From: Candidatus Manganitrophaceae bacterium
GTDB taxonomy: Bacteria > Nitrospirota > Nitrospiria > SBBL01 > Manganitrophaceae
NCBI GenBank assembly: GCA_016200325.1
Contig: JACQEZ010000016.1
Span: 186,001-250,000 of the forward strand
Direction: 5' to 3'
DNA: 64,000 nucleotides
The first letter of the stretch is position 1, and each line of letters opens with the position of its first letter. A model generated the notes under the pieces. It was not told the origin of the DNA, made no database searches, and saw nothing but the letters and a program-made list of their open reading frames with translations. The position numbers and the translations under genes are program-made. Shown piece by piece: positions 34,587 through 43,238 of the stretch.

Positions 34587-35144
34587 ATGGAACGGACAGC
34601 GGAGACATTCAAGGGAAAATTGTTAATCTCGATGCCGATACTGAGCGATCCCAATTTTCGGCAGTCGGTGGTGCTCATTTGCGAGCACAATACGGAAGGG
34701 GCCTTGGGACTGATTCTAAACCGTCCGACGGAGGTCGGGGTCTCCGCCCTCATCGAAGACTTTCCCAAGCTCACCGGCTCCGACTGCGTCTATGCCGGGG
34801 GCCCTGTGGCCAAGAATGGCATGTTAATTCTCTGTCGAAGCGAAGGGCTCTTTGAAGGCCATACCATTCTCAAAGATGTCTTCCTCGCAAAAGATCTGGA
34901 GGAGCTCAAAACACCGGGTGTTTTGGGCCCGAACGGCGAAATACGCTGCTACCTTGGATATGCCGGATGGGCGGCCGGCCAGCTGGAAGGAGAGTTGGAA
35001 ATAGGCGCTTGGCGGCCGCTTCCGGCCGATTCCAATTTGATCTTTGATGCAGAGCCCACTTTGCTTTGGCCTCAGATGATGCGCCGCCTTGGCACAGAGT
35101 GGGCTTTTTATGCCACCCTGCCTCTAGATCCGAGCATGAACTAA
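34587..35144 (+). CDS. YqgE/AlgH family protein (UPF0301)
   Basis: 185 residues, GGAG five bases before the ATG. The family pattern is clear: GKLLISMPILSDPNFRQSVV, ICEHNTEGALGLILNRP, GGPV followed by LILCRSEG, and LGYAGWAAGQLEGE. In Pseudomonas this family (AlgH) affects alginate regulation, but the biochemical role is not established. The PilB-like gene ends about 200 bp upstream and a promoter lies between, so it is an independent unit. Confidence 0.92.
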   Translation: MERTAETFKGKLLISMPILSDPNFRQSVVLICEHNTEGALGLILNRPTEVGVSALIEDFPKLTGSDCVYAGGPVAKNGMLILCRSEGLFEGHTILKDVFLAKDLEELKTPGVLGPNGEIRCYLGYAGWAAGQLEGELEIGAWRPLPADSNLIFDAEPTLLWPQMMRRLGTEWAFYATLPLDPSMN

Positions 35145-35369
35145 CGCTTCTTTATCTCACAACGCTGCACGCTTCCATTCGCCCTCCCCTATGGGACGGC
35201 CTCTGTCCCCGACTCCACACCGATGCAACAAAAATGTGCACAATCTTATTAAATTTTGGAAAAAATCCATGACCGGTCTCGCTTCTTTACTAAAGGAGAG
35301 ACGGTCTGGGATTTGCTCTTCAAAGCGGGAGTGAATTGAACCGCCGAACCATCTCTATTGGAGGGCACG

Positions 35370-36509
35370 ATGAACAAACGTCCCCAGATTTTAATTGTAG
35401 AAGACCAGCTCGGTCCGAGAAAATCGCTCGAAATGATTCTCTCCCCTTTCTTCGATGTCCTCACCGTCGACCTGGGGGAAAAGGCGCTGGCGCTGCTTCA
35501 AGAGAAAGAGATCGACGTGGTGACAGTCGACCTTCGGCTCCCAGATCTACATGGGATCGACGTCCTGCGCCAAATCAAACGACTCCATGGGGATGTAGAG
35601 GTCATCATCATCACCGGGTATGGCGACTTTAAAACCGCGGTCGATGCGCTCCATTTGGGAGCTTCCTCCTATCTGATGAAGCCTTTTAATATGGGGGATG
35701 TCCTCTCGGCGGTCAACCAAGCCACCGGCAGAAAGCGGCAAATCGACCAGCTGAAGACCTTTCTCACGAAGATTGGCGAGGTGGTCGGAATCGATCAGGA
35801 GCTCACCCAAGGAATTAAGATGCTTGAAACGGATGGCTCCCTTCTTGAAAAAGCAAAAAAAATGTTTGAGCAAACCGAACAGGATGTCGAGGAGGAACGC
35901 CGGGTCAATCATTTTGAATTTATCCGGGCCCTCATCGACACCGTCGAGAGAAAAGACCCCTATGCGCATGGGCATTCCAGCCGCGTGAACTACTATTCTT
36001 ACCTGATCGCTCAACGTCTCCGGCTGACCGATTTGGAAAAAGAGGAGCTTCAGATTGGCGCTTACCTGCATGATATCGGAAAGCTTGGGATCGATCTCAA
36101 AATCACAGGGAAAAAAGGAGAATACAATGAGGGAGAAATGGAGGCGATGAAAAAACATCCGGAGATCGGTATCAGTCTGGTCGCCCCGCTGAATCTCTCC
36201 CCGAACATCCTTGCATTGATCCGGCATCACCACGAGTATTACATCGGGAAGGGATACCCCGATGGGATCGGGGGAGAGGATATCCCTCTCCTGGCACGCA
36301 TCATCGCCGTGGCGGATGCATTCGATTCAATGGTGTCCGATTATCCTTATGAATACCGAAAGGTCCTCACCTTAGAAGAAGGGGTCGCGGAACTGAAGCA
36401 CTGCTCCGGAATTCAATTCGATCCAAAAGTGGTGGATGCCCTCATCCAGACGATTGAAGCGGAGCACGATCGCGTTCTCTTAAAATCGGCCCTCCTTGCC
36501 GACCTCTAA
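35370..36509 (+). CDS. response regulator with HD-GYP cyclic-di-GMP phosphodiesterase domain
   Basis: 379 residues from ATG 35370 with GGAGG five bases upstream (the TTG four codons earlier overlaps that site). The receiver domain spans residues 1-120: ILIVEDQLGPRKS, phosphoacceptor region VDLRLPDLHG and LMKPFNMGD. After a helical linker, the HD-GYP domain shows HGHSSRV, LHDIGKLGI, HHEYY and GKGYPDGIGGEDIP, with all catalytic positions visible. RpfG-like: degrades cyclic-di-GMP in response to phosphorylation. No histidine kinase is adjacent. It ends 2 bp before the converging NHL gene. Confidence 0.93.
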   Translation: MNKRPQILIVEDQLGPRKSLEMILSPFFDVLTVDLGEKALALLQEKEIDVVTVDLRLPDLHGIDVLRQIKRLHGDVEVIIITGYGDFKTAVDALHLGASSYLMKPFNMGDVLSAVNQATGRKRQIDQLKTFLTKIGEVVGIDQELTQGIKMLETDGSLLEKAKKMFEQTEQDVEEERRVNHFEFIRALIDTVERKDPYAHGHSSRVNYYSYLIAQRLRLTDLEKEELQIGAYLHDIGKLGIDLKITGKKGEYNEGEMEAMKKHPEIGISLVAPLNLSPNILALIRHHHEYYIGKGYPDGIGGEDIPLLARIIAVADAFDSMVSDYPYEYRKVLTLEEGVAELKHCSGIQFDPKVVDALIQTIEAEHDRVLLKSALLADL

Positions 36510-36511
36510 TC

Positions 36512-37645
36512 TTATGGGAAAGTGCGGCGATCGACGCGAAGCCCACTGGGAAGAACCGCGCGAATACGGTGATTTCCGGAATCGGCGATGGTCAGTCCCC
36601 CCGCAGAATCGATCGCGATTCCCGTTGGAAAATCGAAGCGGGCCAACCCTCCGGCGCCGTCGATAAATCCCGGCTGACCATCTCCTGCCAAAGTCGTCAC
36701 CCTTCCCTGCGGAAGGAGAATTTTCCGGATTCGATGATTCTTGCTGTCTGCAACGATCAGATTCCCTTCCGGATCGACCGCCACAGCGGTCGGCCATGAA
36801 AATTCAGCCTCTTCTCGGAGTCCCTCCTTATAGCCCGGCTGACCCGAGCCGGCAACCGTGGTCACCACCCCCTGCCGGTCGACTCGCCGGATCGTATGAG
36901 AGCCTGAATCGGCCACATAGAGATTCTCGACGTCATCGAACGCCAGCGCCGTCGGGTGGTTGAATTTTGCGAAGTAAGAGAGGCTGTCGTAATGTCCGGC
37001 CTCCCCCGTCCCCGCGACAATCATGACCATTCCCGCCGCCACCCGTTTAAGCCGATGCGCTCCCCGATCGGCCACATAAAGGCTTCCATCCGGCGCCACG
37101 GCGATTCCGGTCGGATAGACGAACTCCGATTCCAACGCCGGTCCTTCTTTGTTCCCCTGTTTTCCACTCCCTGCCACCGTGGAGACAATCCCATTCGGCG
37201 TGATCTTCCGGATTCGGAAATTATCGGCATCGGCGACATAGAGATTGTCGTCGGAGTCGATGGCGATCGCATTCGGTCCATGGAAGCGCGCCTCTTCTCC
37301 TCCCCCATCGGAGAAACCGGCGATCCCCTGGCCGGCAAACGTCGTCACCCAGCCGAAGCGGTCAATTTTCCGAATAGCATGATTGTCATAATCGGCGATG
37401 AAGCGCTCCCCCTTTCGATTGACCGCAACCCCGGTCGGCCAATCGAATCGCGCGACCATCGCCGGCCCGTTTTGAAGACCGCGCTGGCCCGATCCTGCAA
37501 CGATCGACACAATCTTTTCAATAGCGCCTTGAAATACCCTTCGATCCGGTGTCGATGCAGAAAGGATCCGATCCGGAGAAGCGGGCAAGGAACACGCCAT
37601 CAAAAGAAGGGACAAAAGTAGAATCAGAAAATTCAGCCGTCTCAC
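36512..37645 (-). CDS. NHL-repeat lipoprotein
   Basis: 377 residues from GTG 37645, which has AGAGGAG just upstream; a longer frame to 37765 would put 40 residues ahead of the signal peptide. Lipobox LMAC near residue 18. The mature protein is built of about six NHL repeats, each with the pattern PTGIAVAPDGSLYVADRGAHR or FPTGIAIDSAGG and an intervening VTTVAGSGQPG. These form a beta-propeller that binds proteins, sugars or substrates outside the cell. Specific function unknown. Confidence 0.82.
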   Translation of the reverse strand: MRRLNFLILLLSLLLMACSLPASPDRILSASTPDRRVFQGAIEKIVSIVAGSGQRGLQNGPAMVARFDWPTGVAVNRKGERFIADYDNHAIRKIDRFGWVTTFAGQGIAGFSDGGGEEARFHGPNAIAIDSDDNLYVADADNFRIRKITPNGIVSTVAGSGKQGNKEGPALESEFVYPTGIAVAPDGSLYVADRGAHRLKRVAAGMVMIVAGTGEAGHYDSLSYFAKFNHPTALAFDDVENLYVADSGSHTIRRVDRQGVVTTVAGSGQPGYKEGLREEAEFSWPTAVAVDPEGNLIVADSKNHRIRKILLPQGRVTTLAGDGQPGFIDGAGGLARFDFPTGIAIDSAGGLTIADSGNHRIRAVLPSGLRVDRRTFP

Positions 37646-37784
37646 GGTCTCCTCTGCGGTGAAGCAGATCGGTCGGGGAGATGCGCCGACCCCGCCGATC
37701 CGCTGAAAACACATTCTACGGGAAGGAGACGAAGCGGCGCAAGCGAAACCGCGCGCCGCGGACACGAATCGACGACGGACACCT

Positions 37785-39644
37785 CTAGTCGGAAGTGTTC
37801 GGTGTTGATTTCGGATTGGATTGGGGGGAGGAGAGGCTTCCGATCATCTCGGTGAGAAATTGGCTCGGCCGATTTTTCACCGCTCTGCCAAAACGGTTCC
37901 GCTCTTTGGCCCAGAGGAGATAGAGCCGCTCCTTGGCGCGGGTGATCGCCACATACATCAGGCGGCGCTCCTCCTCCAGCTCTTCTTGCGAAGAGAGGGC
38001 CGGGCGAAGGGGAAAAAGTCCTTGTTCCAAGCCGCAGAGAAAAACGGTCGGCCACTCCAGCCCCTTCGCGGCATGAATCGTCAGGAGCTTTACGGAGTCT
38101 TCCTCATCGCGCAGCTCGTCTTGGACCGACCGGGTAAATTGCCACCGTAAGAAAGCCGCCAGAGAGTGATCCTCCGGGTTCTCCTCTTGCCACCGGCCGA
38201 TCTTTTGAAAGAGCTTCTGAAGGGAGGCTTCTTTGAGAGGGAATCCCTCCTTCCGATAACGCTCGGTGAACTCAAACCGACGGTCGAGCTCTTGGGCCAA
38301 TTCGAGGGCGGTTGGATAATCCCCCCGCGACAGCTTCTCTTGCAGATCGAGAAGGTGCTCTTTGAACCAGGAAGAGGGAAGAATCTCAAAGAGCGGGCGC
38401 TCCGTCCGGGCCGCTTCCAGATTCAACTCGGAGAGAACCTCCGGCGCATACTCCGCCGAGGGCAATACTTTCCTCAAATGATAGTCATCTCCGGGATTGT
38501 GGAGAACGATCATTAAACCCAGAAGATGGCGGACCTCCTCTTTCTCCCAGAACGAAGAGGTCACAATCTGATAAGGAATCTTGCGCAGCTGCAGCGCGCG
38601 TGCCAGGGGAACCGCCTGGGCATGGGTCCGATAAAGGATCGCCATGTCGGCCGGCCGAGACCCTCCCTTTTCACAATCGCGACGGATGACCGAGGCAACC
38701 GCTTCGGCCTCCTTTTCCGGCGTGTCGGCTTGAAGCAGCGACACCGACAGGGATCCGGCCCAGTCGGTCCTCAATCGCTTCGACAGCTGATGGCGATTGT
38801 GGGAGATGAGACGGTTCGCCGCCTCGACAATCGGCAGCGTCGAGCGATAATTCTGCTCAAGCCGGATCACCTCCACATTGGGAAAGGTCTTCGGGAAAGA
38901 AAGAATATGGTCGATCTTCGCCCCGCGAAAACGGTAGATGCTCTGGTAGTCATCCCCGGCCAGGAAGAGATGCGCCGGCTGAAGCAGATCGATCATCTCC
39001 CACTGGTCGGGATCGGTGTCTTGAACCTCATCCACCAGGAGATGGGTGAAGCGCGCGCGGTAAGCCTCCCGGACCGCCTCTTTCTCACGGAGGAGGAAGT
39101 TGGCCGATTGAAGAAGTCCCCGATAGTCAAACGCATTCCCCTCCTTGAGTCGGCGGTGGTACTCGCGCAGAATCGGATGGTCGGCCGGGAACCGGCCTTC
39201 CTGGATCTTGCGGATCACATCGGTCGGATCAAAACGCATTCCCTGCTCATCAAGGATCCCCCGGATGAGTTCGACCTGATCCGCCTGATCGTAAATCGTG
39301 AAGTTCCGTCTATATCCGAGCAGCTCTCCCCAACGCTCCAGCAGGGAGGCGGCAAACGCATGGAAGGTGAGGAGATTCAATTTCCGCTGCTCGCCGATCT
39401 CCGACTCGATTCTCCGGCGCATCTCTCCGGCGGCGTGACGGGTAAAGGTGAGGGCAAGGATATTCCAAGGAGAGATCCCTTCCCTCAGCAAACGGACCAA
39501 GCGGAGGCTTAAGACCGCCGTTTTCCCGCTGCCGGCCCCTGCGTTCACGAGAATGACCGGCGCGCGGCTTTCGACCGCCTGGCGCTGCGCTTCGTTCAGA
39601 GTTTCAATTAATCGTGTTTGGCGTATTTCGCCCATATCCTGCAT
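37785..39644 (-). CDS. UvrD/PcrA-family SF1 DNA helicase
   Basis: 619 residues. Helicase motifs in order: Q-motif NEAQRQAV near residue 16, Walker A GAGSGKTAVL, motif Ia LTFTRHAAGEMR, motif Ib LLTFHAFAA, Walker B LLVDEVQDTDP, motif III AGDDYQSIYRFRGA, motif IV VIRLEQNYRS, motif V TIHAAKGLEWPTVF, and motif VI VAITRAKERLYL. It is about 100 residues shorter than UvrD and lacks the usual C-terminal extension. 3'-5' unwinding in repair or replication is the family role. Third gene of the operon with the Rad50-like ATPase, 9 bp downstream of it. Confidence 0.9.
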   Translation of the reverse strand: MQDMGEIRQTRLIETLNEAQRQAVESRAPVILVNAGAGSGKTAVLSLRLVRLLREGISPWNILALTFTRHAAGEMRRRIESEIGEQRKLNLLTFHAFAASLLERWGELLGYRRNFTIYDQADQVELIRGILDEQGMRFDPTDVIRKIQEGRFPADHPILREYHRRLKEGNAFDYRGLLQSANFLLREKEAVREAYRARFTHLLVDEVQDTDPDQWEMIDLLQPAHLFLAGDDYQSIYRFRGAKIDHILSFPKTFPNVEVIRLEQNYRSTLPIVEAANRLISHNRHQLSKRLRTDWAGSLSVSLLQADTPEKEAEAVASVIRRDCEKGGSRPADMAILYRTHAQAVPLARALQLRKIPYQIVTSSFWEKEEVRHLLGLMIVLHNPGDDYHLRKVLPSAEYAPEVLSELNLEAARTERPLFEILPSSWFKEHLLDLQEKLSRGDYPTALELAQELDRRFEFTERYRKEGFPLKEASLQKLFQKIGRWQEENPEDHSLAAFLRWQFTRSVQDELRDEEDSVKLLTIHAAKGLEWPTVFLCGLEQGLFPLRPALSSQEELEEERRLMYVAITRAKERLYLLWAKERNRFGRAVKNRPSQFLTEMIGSLSSPQSNPKSTPNTSD

Positions 39645-39653
39645 GTCCTCTCA

Positions 39654-41714
39654 TTAAGCGGATGTCTTGGCCGAATCGACCATTGAAACAACCTTCACCC
39701 CCAGGCGCGCCGCATCTCCTGGAGGGATCCCCTCAACCCCTGCGGCGATGAAGTGATCGAGGTGTCCTTCATCGACGAAGGTCGAGAGCGCCTCGATAAA
39801 TCGGCGCCGATGGGGAAGATCGACGCTTTCAAGATTATCGACCAGGAGCAGCCGGCAGCGCGGCTCGCGAAGCAGAATCAGCCCCGTCATCAAAGCGGCC
39901 GAGAAAAGAACCCGCTCACCGGTGGAGAGCGCCTCAAAGGGGATGAACCGCTCTTCCTGCTTCCACCCCATCTCGAAGACCTCATTCCCCCGCGCGTCTT
40001 GAAAGCGAAAGACAATCTCCTTTTCGGGATCGATCGTCTGCAACAGATCATTGACGATCTTGGTCATCGGGCGGAGCTGCTCCTTCATCATCTCCCCCTG
40101 GAGCCCCTTGGGGCCGAGCGCCGTAATTAACTGCTTGAGGGCTTCGATGTGAGCGTCGGCCTTTTTCAGATCGACCTGGTTCTGCTGATAAGCAATCCAG
40201 AGGGAGCGCTGCTCTTCCTGTTCGGCCAATTGCCGCTTCAGCCCTTCCAGGTGCCGCTCCAGCCCCTCTTTCTGTAAGAGGAGATCGTCGGGGTCGGCAT
40301 AGCCGCTGTCGCCCGCTTCCTCCACCTCCAGCCGTGCCAGGATCTCCTCCAGCCGTTTCCCCTCGTCCTCTTGACGCAGCAAGCGCTGAAGCATCTCTTC
40401 CCAAGCGCCGATCTCTGCCTGCGCCGCCCGCGCTTCCTCGGCCAGGGTTTGGCATTTCGCTTGGAGCCGCCCGAGCGTCTCCTGAAGCAGCCGGAAGCGC
40501 TCCCACCGCGCCGACTGGGCCGCTTCACCCTCCGCCAGGGAGCTCTCCTGTTCAAAAAGACGGTGGCGGCCCTGTGTAATGACCGGCGCGAAGTCGACCG
40601 GACAGTCGACCCCTTCGACGACCGGGCAGCGTCCCCGGATCGCCTCGGCGCGGGAGAGATCCCGTTCCGCTATCTCAAAAGAGAGCTTCGATTCGCTCAA
40701 TCGTTTCTCTTCCCTTTCGATCTCCGAGAGGAGCGCCTGCGCTTCCCGCTCGGCCTGTCGGATCTCCGATTCAAGCGAGGCGCGATCGAAGGAGCGCTCC
40801 CGCAACTCGGATAACCGCGTTTGCATCTGCTCGGCGGAGACGACACCGGAGCGCCAGTTCTCCAGTTGAGTCCGGTAGGCTTCGATCTCCCGGCCCCGCG
40901 CCTCGGCCGCCTTCCGGCGCTCATGGTCTTTGGCCAGCTCTTCACGAATGTTAACGATTCGCTCCGTTAGCTCCTCGATCTCCCGCTGCGTCGTCCGTGT
41001 CGTATCCGAGGGAATCAGCACCCCTTGATTGCGCGCCTGGAGCATCCGGCGGGCAGCCGAAACTCCCTCTCTTTTTCGGAGAAGCCAGAGAGAGTACTCT
41101 TTTTTTAAATGGATCAATATTCGATCGAAGTTCGTCTGTAAATCGTCTCGGTCCGACCAGAAAGAGAGCGCTTTGTCGATCCAAGCATGAAGGGTCAGAG
41201 AGCTGACCGGCGCGCGGACGATTTGGACCACTTGGCTCTTCAGTCGTGCTTTATCCCATCCCAGCCCTTTTGCCGGAGAGAGCTCAAAGAGGGTCGACCG
41301 CTTCTTGGCATCGGAGAGGGAGAGAAATGTGCTCAAATCGAACGAAACGGTAAAATCGCCGATCTCCTCGACGATTCGCCGATGCGCTTCGGCCATATTG
41401 CGCTCGCCTTTATGGGGCGAGACCCGAACCGACGTTGAGATCCCTTCGGAATTTAGCTTGAAGGTCCGGTGGAGAATAAACTTTCCCTCGGTCTCGATCT
41501 CCACCGACATTTCCTTTCCGGAGGCAAGCTGAACCACCGAAGCCGGAGTTTTCCCCAGCCGCGGCTCATAGCCTAAAATGCCGACGGTGACCGCTTGGAG
41601 CAGCGCGCTCTTGCCGGTGCCGTTCGGCCCGATCAAAAGCATCTTCGGGGCAAGCGCCCACTCGGAGCGCTTGCCCTTGAAGTTATGAAGACGAACCCGT
41701 GCGAGCTTCGGCAT
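39654..41714 (-). CDS. Rad50/SMC-like coiled-coil ATPase
   Basis: 686 residues. N-terminal lobe with LHNFKG and Walker A LIGPNGTGKSALLQAV near residue 32. Residues about 225-520 are heptad-rich and break at CPVVEGVDCPV near residue 355, where Rad50 proteins have the zinc hook; here the cysteines are seven apart rather than CxxC. The C-terminal lobe has the signature ALSTGERVLFSAALMTG and Walker B LLLVDNLESVD, then the D-loop. The coiled coil is short compared with SbcC or Rad50. No nuclease (SbcD/Mre11) is adjacent; instead an unknown protein precedes it (TAATG overlap) and a UvrD-type helicase follows. Confidence 0.8.
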   Translation of the reverse strand: MPKLARVRLHNFKGKRSEWALAPKMLLIGPNGTGKSALLQAVTVGILGYEPRLGKTPASVVQLASGKEMSVEIETEGKFILHRTFKLNSEGISTSVRVSPHKGERNMAEAHRRIVEEIGDFTVSFDLSTFLSLSDAKKRSTLFELSPAKGLGWDKARLKSQVVQIVRAPVSSLTLHAWIDKALSFWSDRDDLQTNFDRILIHLKKEYSLWLLRKREGVSAARRMLQARNQGVLIPSDTTRTTQREIEELTERIVNIREELAKDHERRKAAEARGREIEAYRTQLENWRSGVVSAEQMQTRLSELRERSFDRASLESEIRQAEREAQALLSEIEREEKRLSESKLSFEIAERDLSRAEAIRGRCPVVEGVDCPVDFAPVITQGRHRLFEQESSLAEGEAAQSARWERFRLLQETLGRLQAKCQTLAEEARAAQAEIGAWEEMLQRLLRQEDEGKRLEEILARLEVEEAGDSGYADPDDLLLQKEGLERHLEGLKRQLAEQEEQRSLWIAYQQNQVDLKKADAHIEALKQLITALGPKGLQGEMMKEQLRPMTKIVNDLLQTIDPEKEIVFRFQDARGNEVFEMGWKQEERFIPFEALSTGERVLFSAALMTGLILLREPRCRLLLVDNLESVDLPHRRRFIEALSTFVDEGHLDHFIAAGVEGIPPGDAARLGVKVVSMVDSAKTSA

Positions 41715-42718
41715 TAGTCCTCCTTCGGAGATTTCTTTTGATTTGAAGCGGCAGACGGGTCTACCGAACGGGGAGAGTTGGATTCGTCATCGGCAGGAAT
41801 CGCACCATACTCGTCTCCCTCGAGCGATCCTTCCAGACTCACCTCCTCGAATCGCGCCTCTTCAATGGCCTGCTCGACTTCGACCTCTCTTGGATCAACC
41901 TGGCCCTTTCCGATCTTCTCGCCGATGTCGGCAAACTTCTTGTAATCGAAATCATGCTTGAAGCCGTAGACGGTAATTTTGGCGATTCCGTTATGGACTT
42001 CGACCGTCTTTGCCGCAATGGCCGGATGCTTTAAGAGCGCGTTCCGGGTGCAGATCGATTGAGCATGGCGGTCGCCGAACTTCTGGCGGCTGACATGCTG
42101 GCTGAAGACCTCCTGAATCTCGCCGTGCGAGAGATCGACCCACAACCCGACCGGATCTTCAATTTCGAAGAAAACCAGCGACCGTCCCGGACGCTCCGGA
42201 CTCAGTGCGGTCGGCGGCTTTTCCTTCATCCCATAGCTGCCGCAGACCGGGTAGCGCCGGACTTTCACCTGCAGGTCCTGCAAAAAATAGGTATAGACGT
42301 TGAAGAAGAGGGTATAATCGACCCCGACCATATTCCCGATCGGATTGGGACCGAAGATGATCTTCCGGACGTAAACCGACTGGATCGCCCGGGTCTTCGG
42401 ATGCCGCTCGATATAAGGGTTCGAGACTTCCTTGCCATCCACCACCACCGAAGGGGGGGTCATAATATTCAAACCGGGGAGCTGGTTCAATTTGTCCGAT
42501 CCCGCCGAGGTGATCATCCAGTGCTCGCCGATCCTCTGAATTTCCTTGTTTCGCTCGGAAAGGGAAACGGGCATCTTACACGCCCGCATGATGCCGGAGG
42601 CGTCTCGGCGAATGAAGACCTCGCCATCTCCCAACAGCGCGACGTTTTGATTCCGAAGCGCCTGGTTTTCTTTTTGAAGTGTTTCGACCGATTCTTTTTT
42701 TGCGACGTTCACGTTCAT
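41714..42718 (-). CDS. unrecognised protein paired with the Rad50-like ATPase
   Basis: 334 residues from ATG 42718, with AAGGAG six bases upstream. I do not recognise it. A coiled-coil start (VETLQKENQALRNQN, residues about 11-27) is followed by a folded domain of about 250 residues with features such as LGDGEVFIRRDASGI, MTPPSVVVDGKEVSNPYIER and VRKIIFGPNPIGNMVGVDYT. A central CGSYGMK and a charged, serine-rich C-terminal tail complete it. The stop overlaps the ATPase start. Constant pairing with an SMC-like ATPase would suggest a DNA-binding or adaptor role, but this is inference. Confidence 0.7.
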   Translation of the reverse strand: MNVNVAKKESVETLQKENQALRNQNVALLGDGEVFIRRDASGIMRACKMPVSLSERNKEIQRIGEHWMITSAGSDKLNQLPGLNIMTPPSVVVDGKEVSNPYIERHPKTRAIQSVYVRKIIFGPNPIGNMVGVDYTLFFNVYTYFLQDLQVKVRRYPVCGSYGMKEKPPTALSPERPGRSLVFFEIEDPVGLWVDLSHGEIQEVFSQHVSRQKFGDRHAQSICTRNALLKHPAIAAKTVEVHNGIAKITVYGFKHDFDYKKFADIGEKIGKGQVDPREVEVEQAIEEARFEEVSLEGSLEGDEYGAIPADDESNSPRSVDPSAASNQKKSPKED

Positions 42719-42839
42719 CTTCTCTCCTTCTCTCCCACAACGTTCAAACGCGTTCATCGTGGGATGCCATGACCTTGTTAATCCTCGCTCGGCAGATTTT
42801 AGGGATGGATCGGCCAAGCGCCTCGCCCAAAAGGGCCTA

Positions 42840-42983
42840 TTAAGCGCACGGGTCAGCGCCGGGATGGTGGTGAAGTGTGAAGCAATTCAGGAGTGGTTTA
42901 TTCCGAAAAACCCAGGTATAACAGAGGAAACAGATTGAGCAAAAAACGAAAAAAAGAACATCATTTAACCGTTCTAAAACCAT
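42840..42983 (-). CDS. possible 47-codon membrane peptide in the leader of the Rad50-like operon
   Basis: ATG 42983 with GGAG close upstream opens a frame to TAA 42840. It encodes MVLERLNDVL, then a hydrophobic stretch (VLFFVFCSICFLC) and a polar tail with HHHPG. A single-helix peptide would be possible. The initiation spacing (two bases) is too short for comfort, and similarity cannot be judged at this length. Confidence 0.22.
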   Translation of the reverse strand: MVLERLNDVLFFVFCSICFLCYTWVFRNKPLLNCFTLHHHPGADPCA

Positions 42984-43010
42984 CACTCCATGCTTGTCGG
43001 ACAGCTCTTA

Positions 43011-43039
43011 TTTATAACATATGCCCTACTCATTGTCAA
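43011..43039 (-). promoter_or_regulatory. strong promoter of the Rad50-like operon
   Basis: Minus-strand TTGACA (43034-43039), 17 bp, TATAAA (43011-43016). Transcription would start near 43004. Confidence 0.75.
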
Positions 43040-43096
43040 CAGCTTATCAACAGCTTTATAAACATACCAATTCGTCATTATATGAACACTGTTTCA

Positions 43097-43126
43097 TTGA
43101 CAAGTAGAATCTAAAAAATATATAAT
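43097..43126 (+). promoter_or_regulatory. promoter of pgpA
   Basis: TTGACA (43097-43102), 18 bp, TATAAT (43121-43126); TATATA with 16 bp spacing overlaps it. The leader to pgpA is about 105 nt and AT-rich. Confidence 0.75.
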
Positions 43127-43238
43127 TATTAGATACTTACGAAATATATTTCGATCTGTTTTATTTTGAACCTGGAGCAGCCTTTTCAAAGGAGTTAAGC
43201 CTCATGAGAATGACCATATTATTAGGGTACATATATTA

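Larger units (their letters stand above)
42719..43238. other. AT-rich divergent promoter region, 520 bp
   Basis: Separates the minus-strand Rad50-like operon from pgpA. It holds a near-consensus minus promoter (43011-43039), a near-consensus plus promoter (43097-43126), a tandem CAACAGCTT repeat at 43037-43055, and a long (about 290 nt) leader toward the operon that contains one possible 47-codon reading frame (42840-42983). Confidence 0.6.

Noticed and set aside
43030-43060. Possible replication origin with DnaA-like TTATCAACA in AT-rich DNA
   Set aside because: Only one box with one mismatch, no cluster, and no dnaA, dnaN or parAB nearby.
43202-43225. Fur-box-like TGAGAATGACC before pgpA
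   Set aside because: Only one half matches; the other arm is not palindromic and the gene has no metal link.
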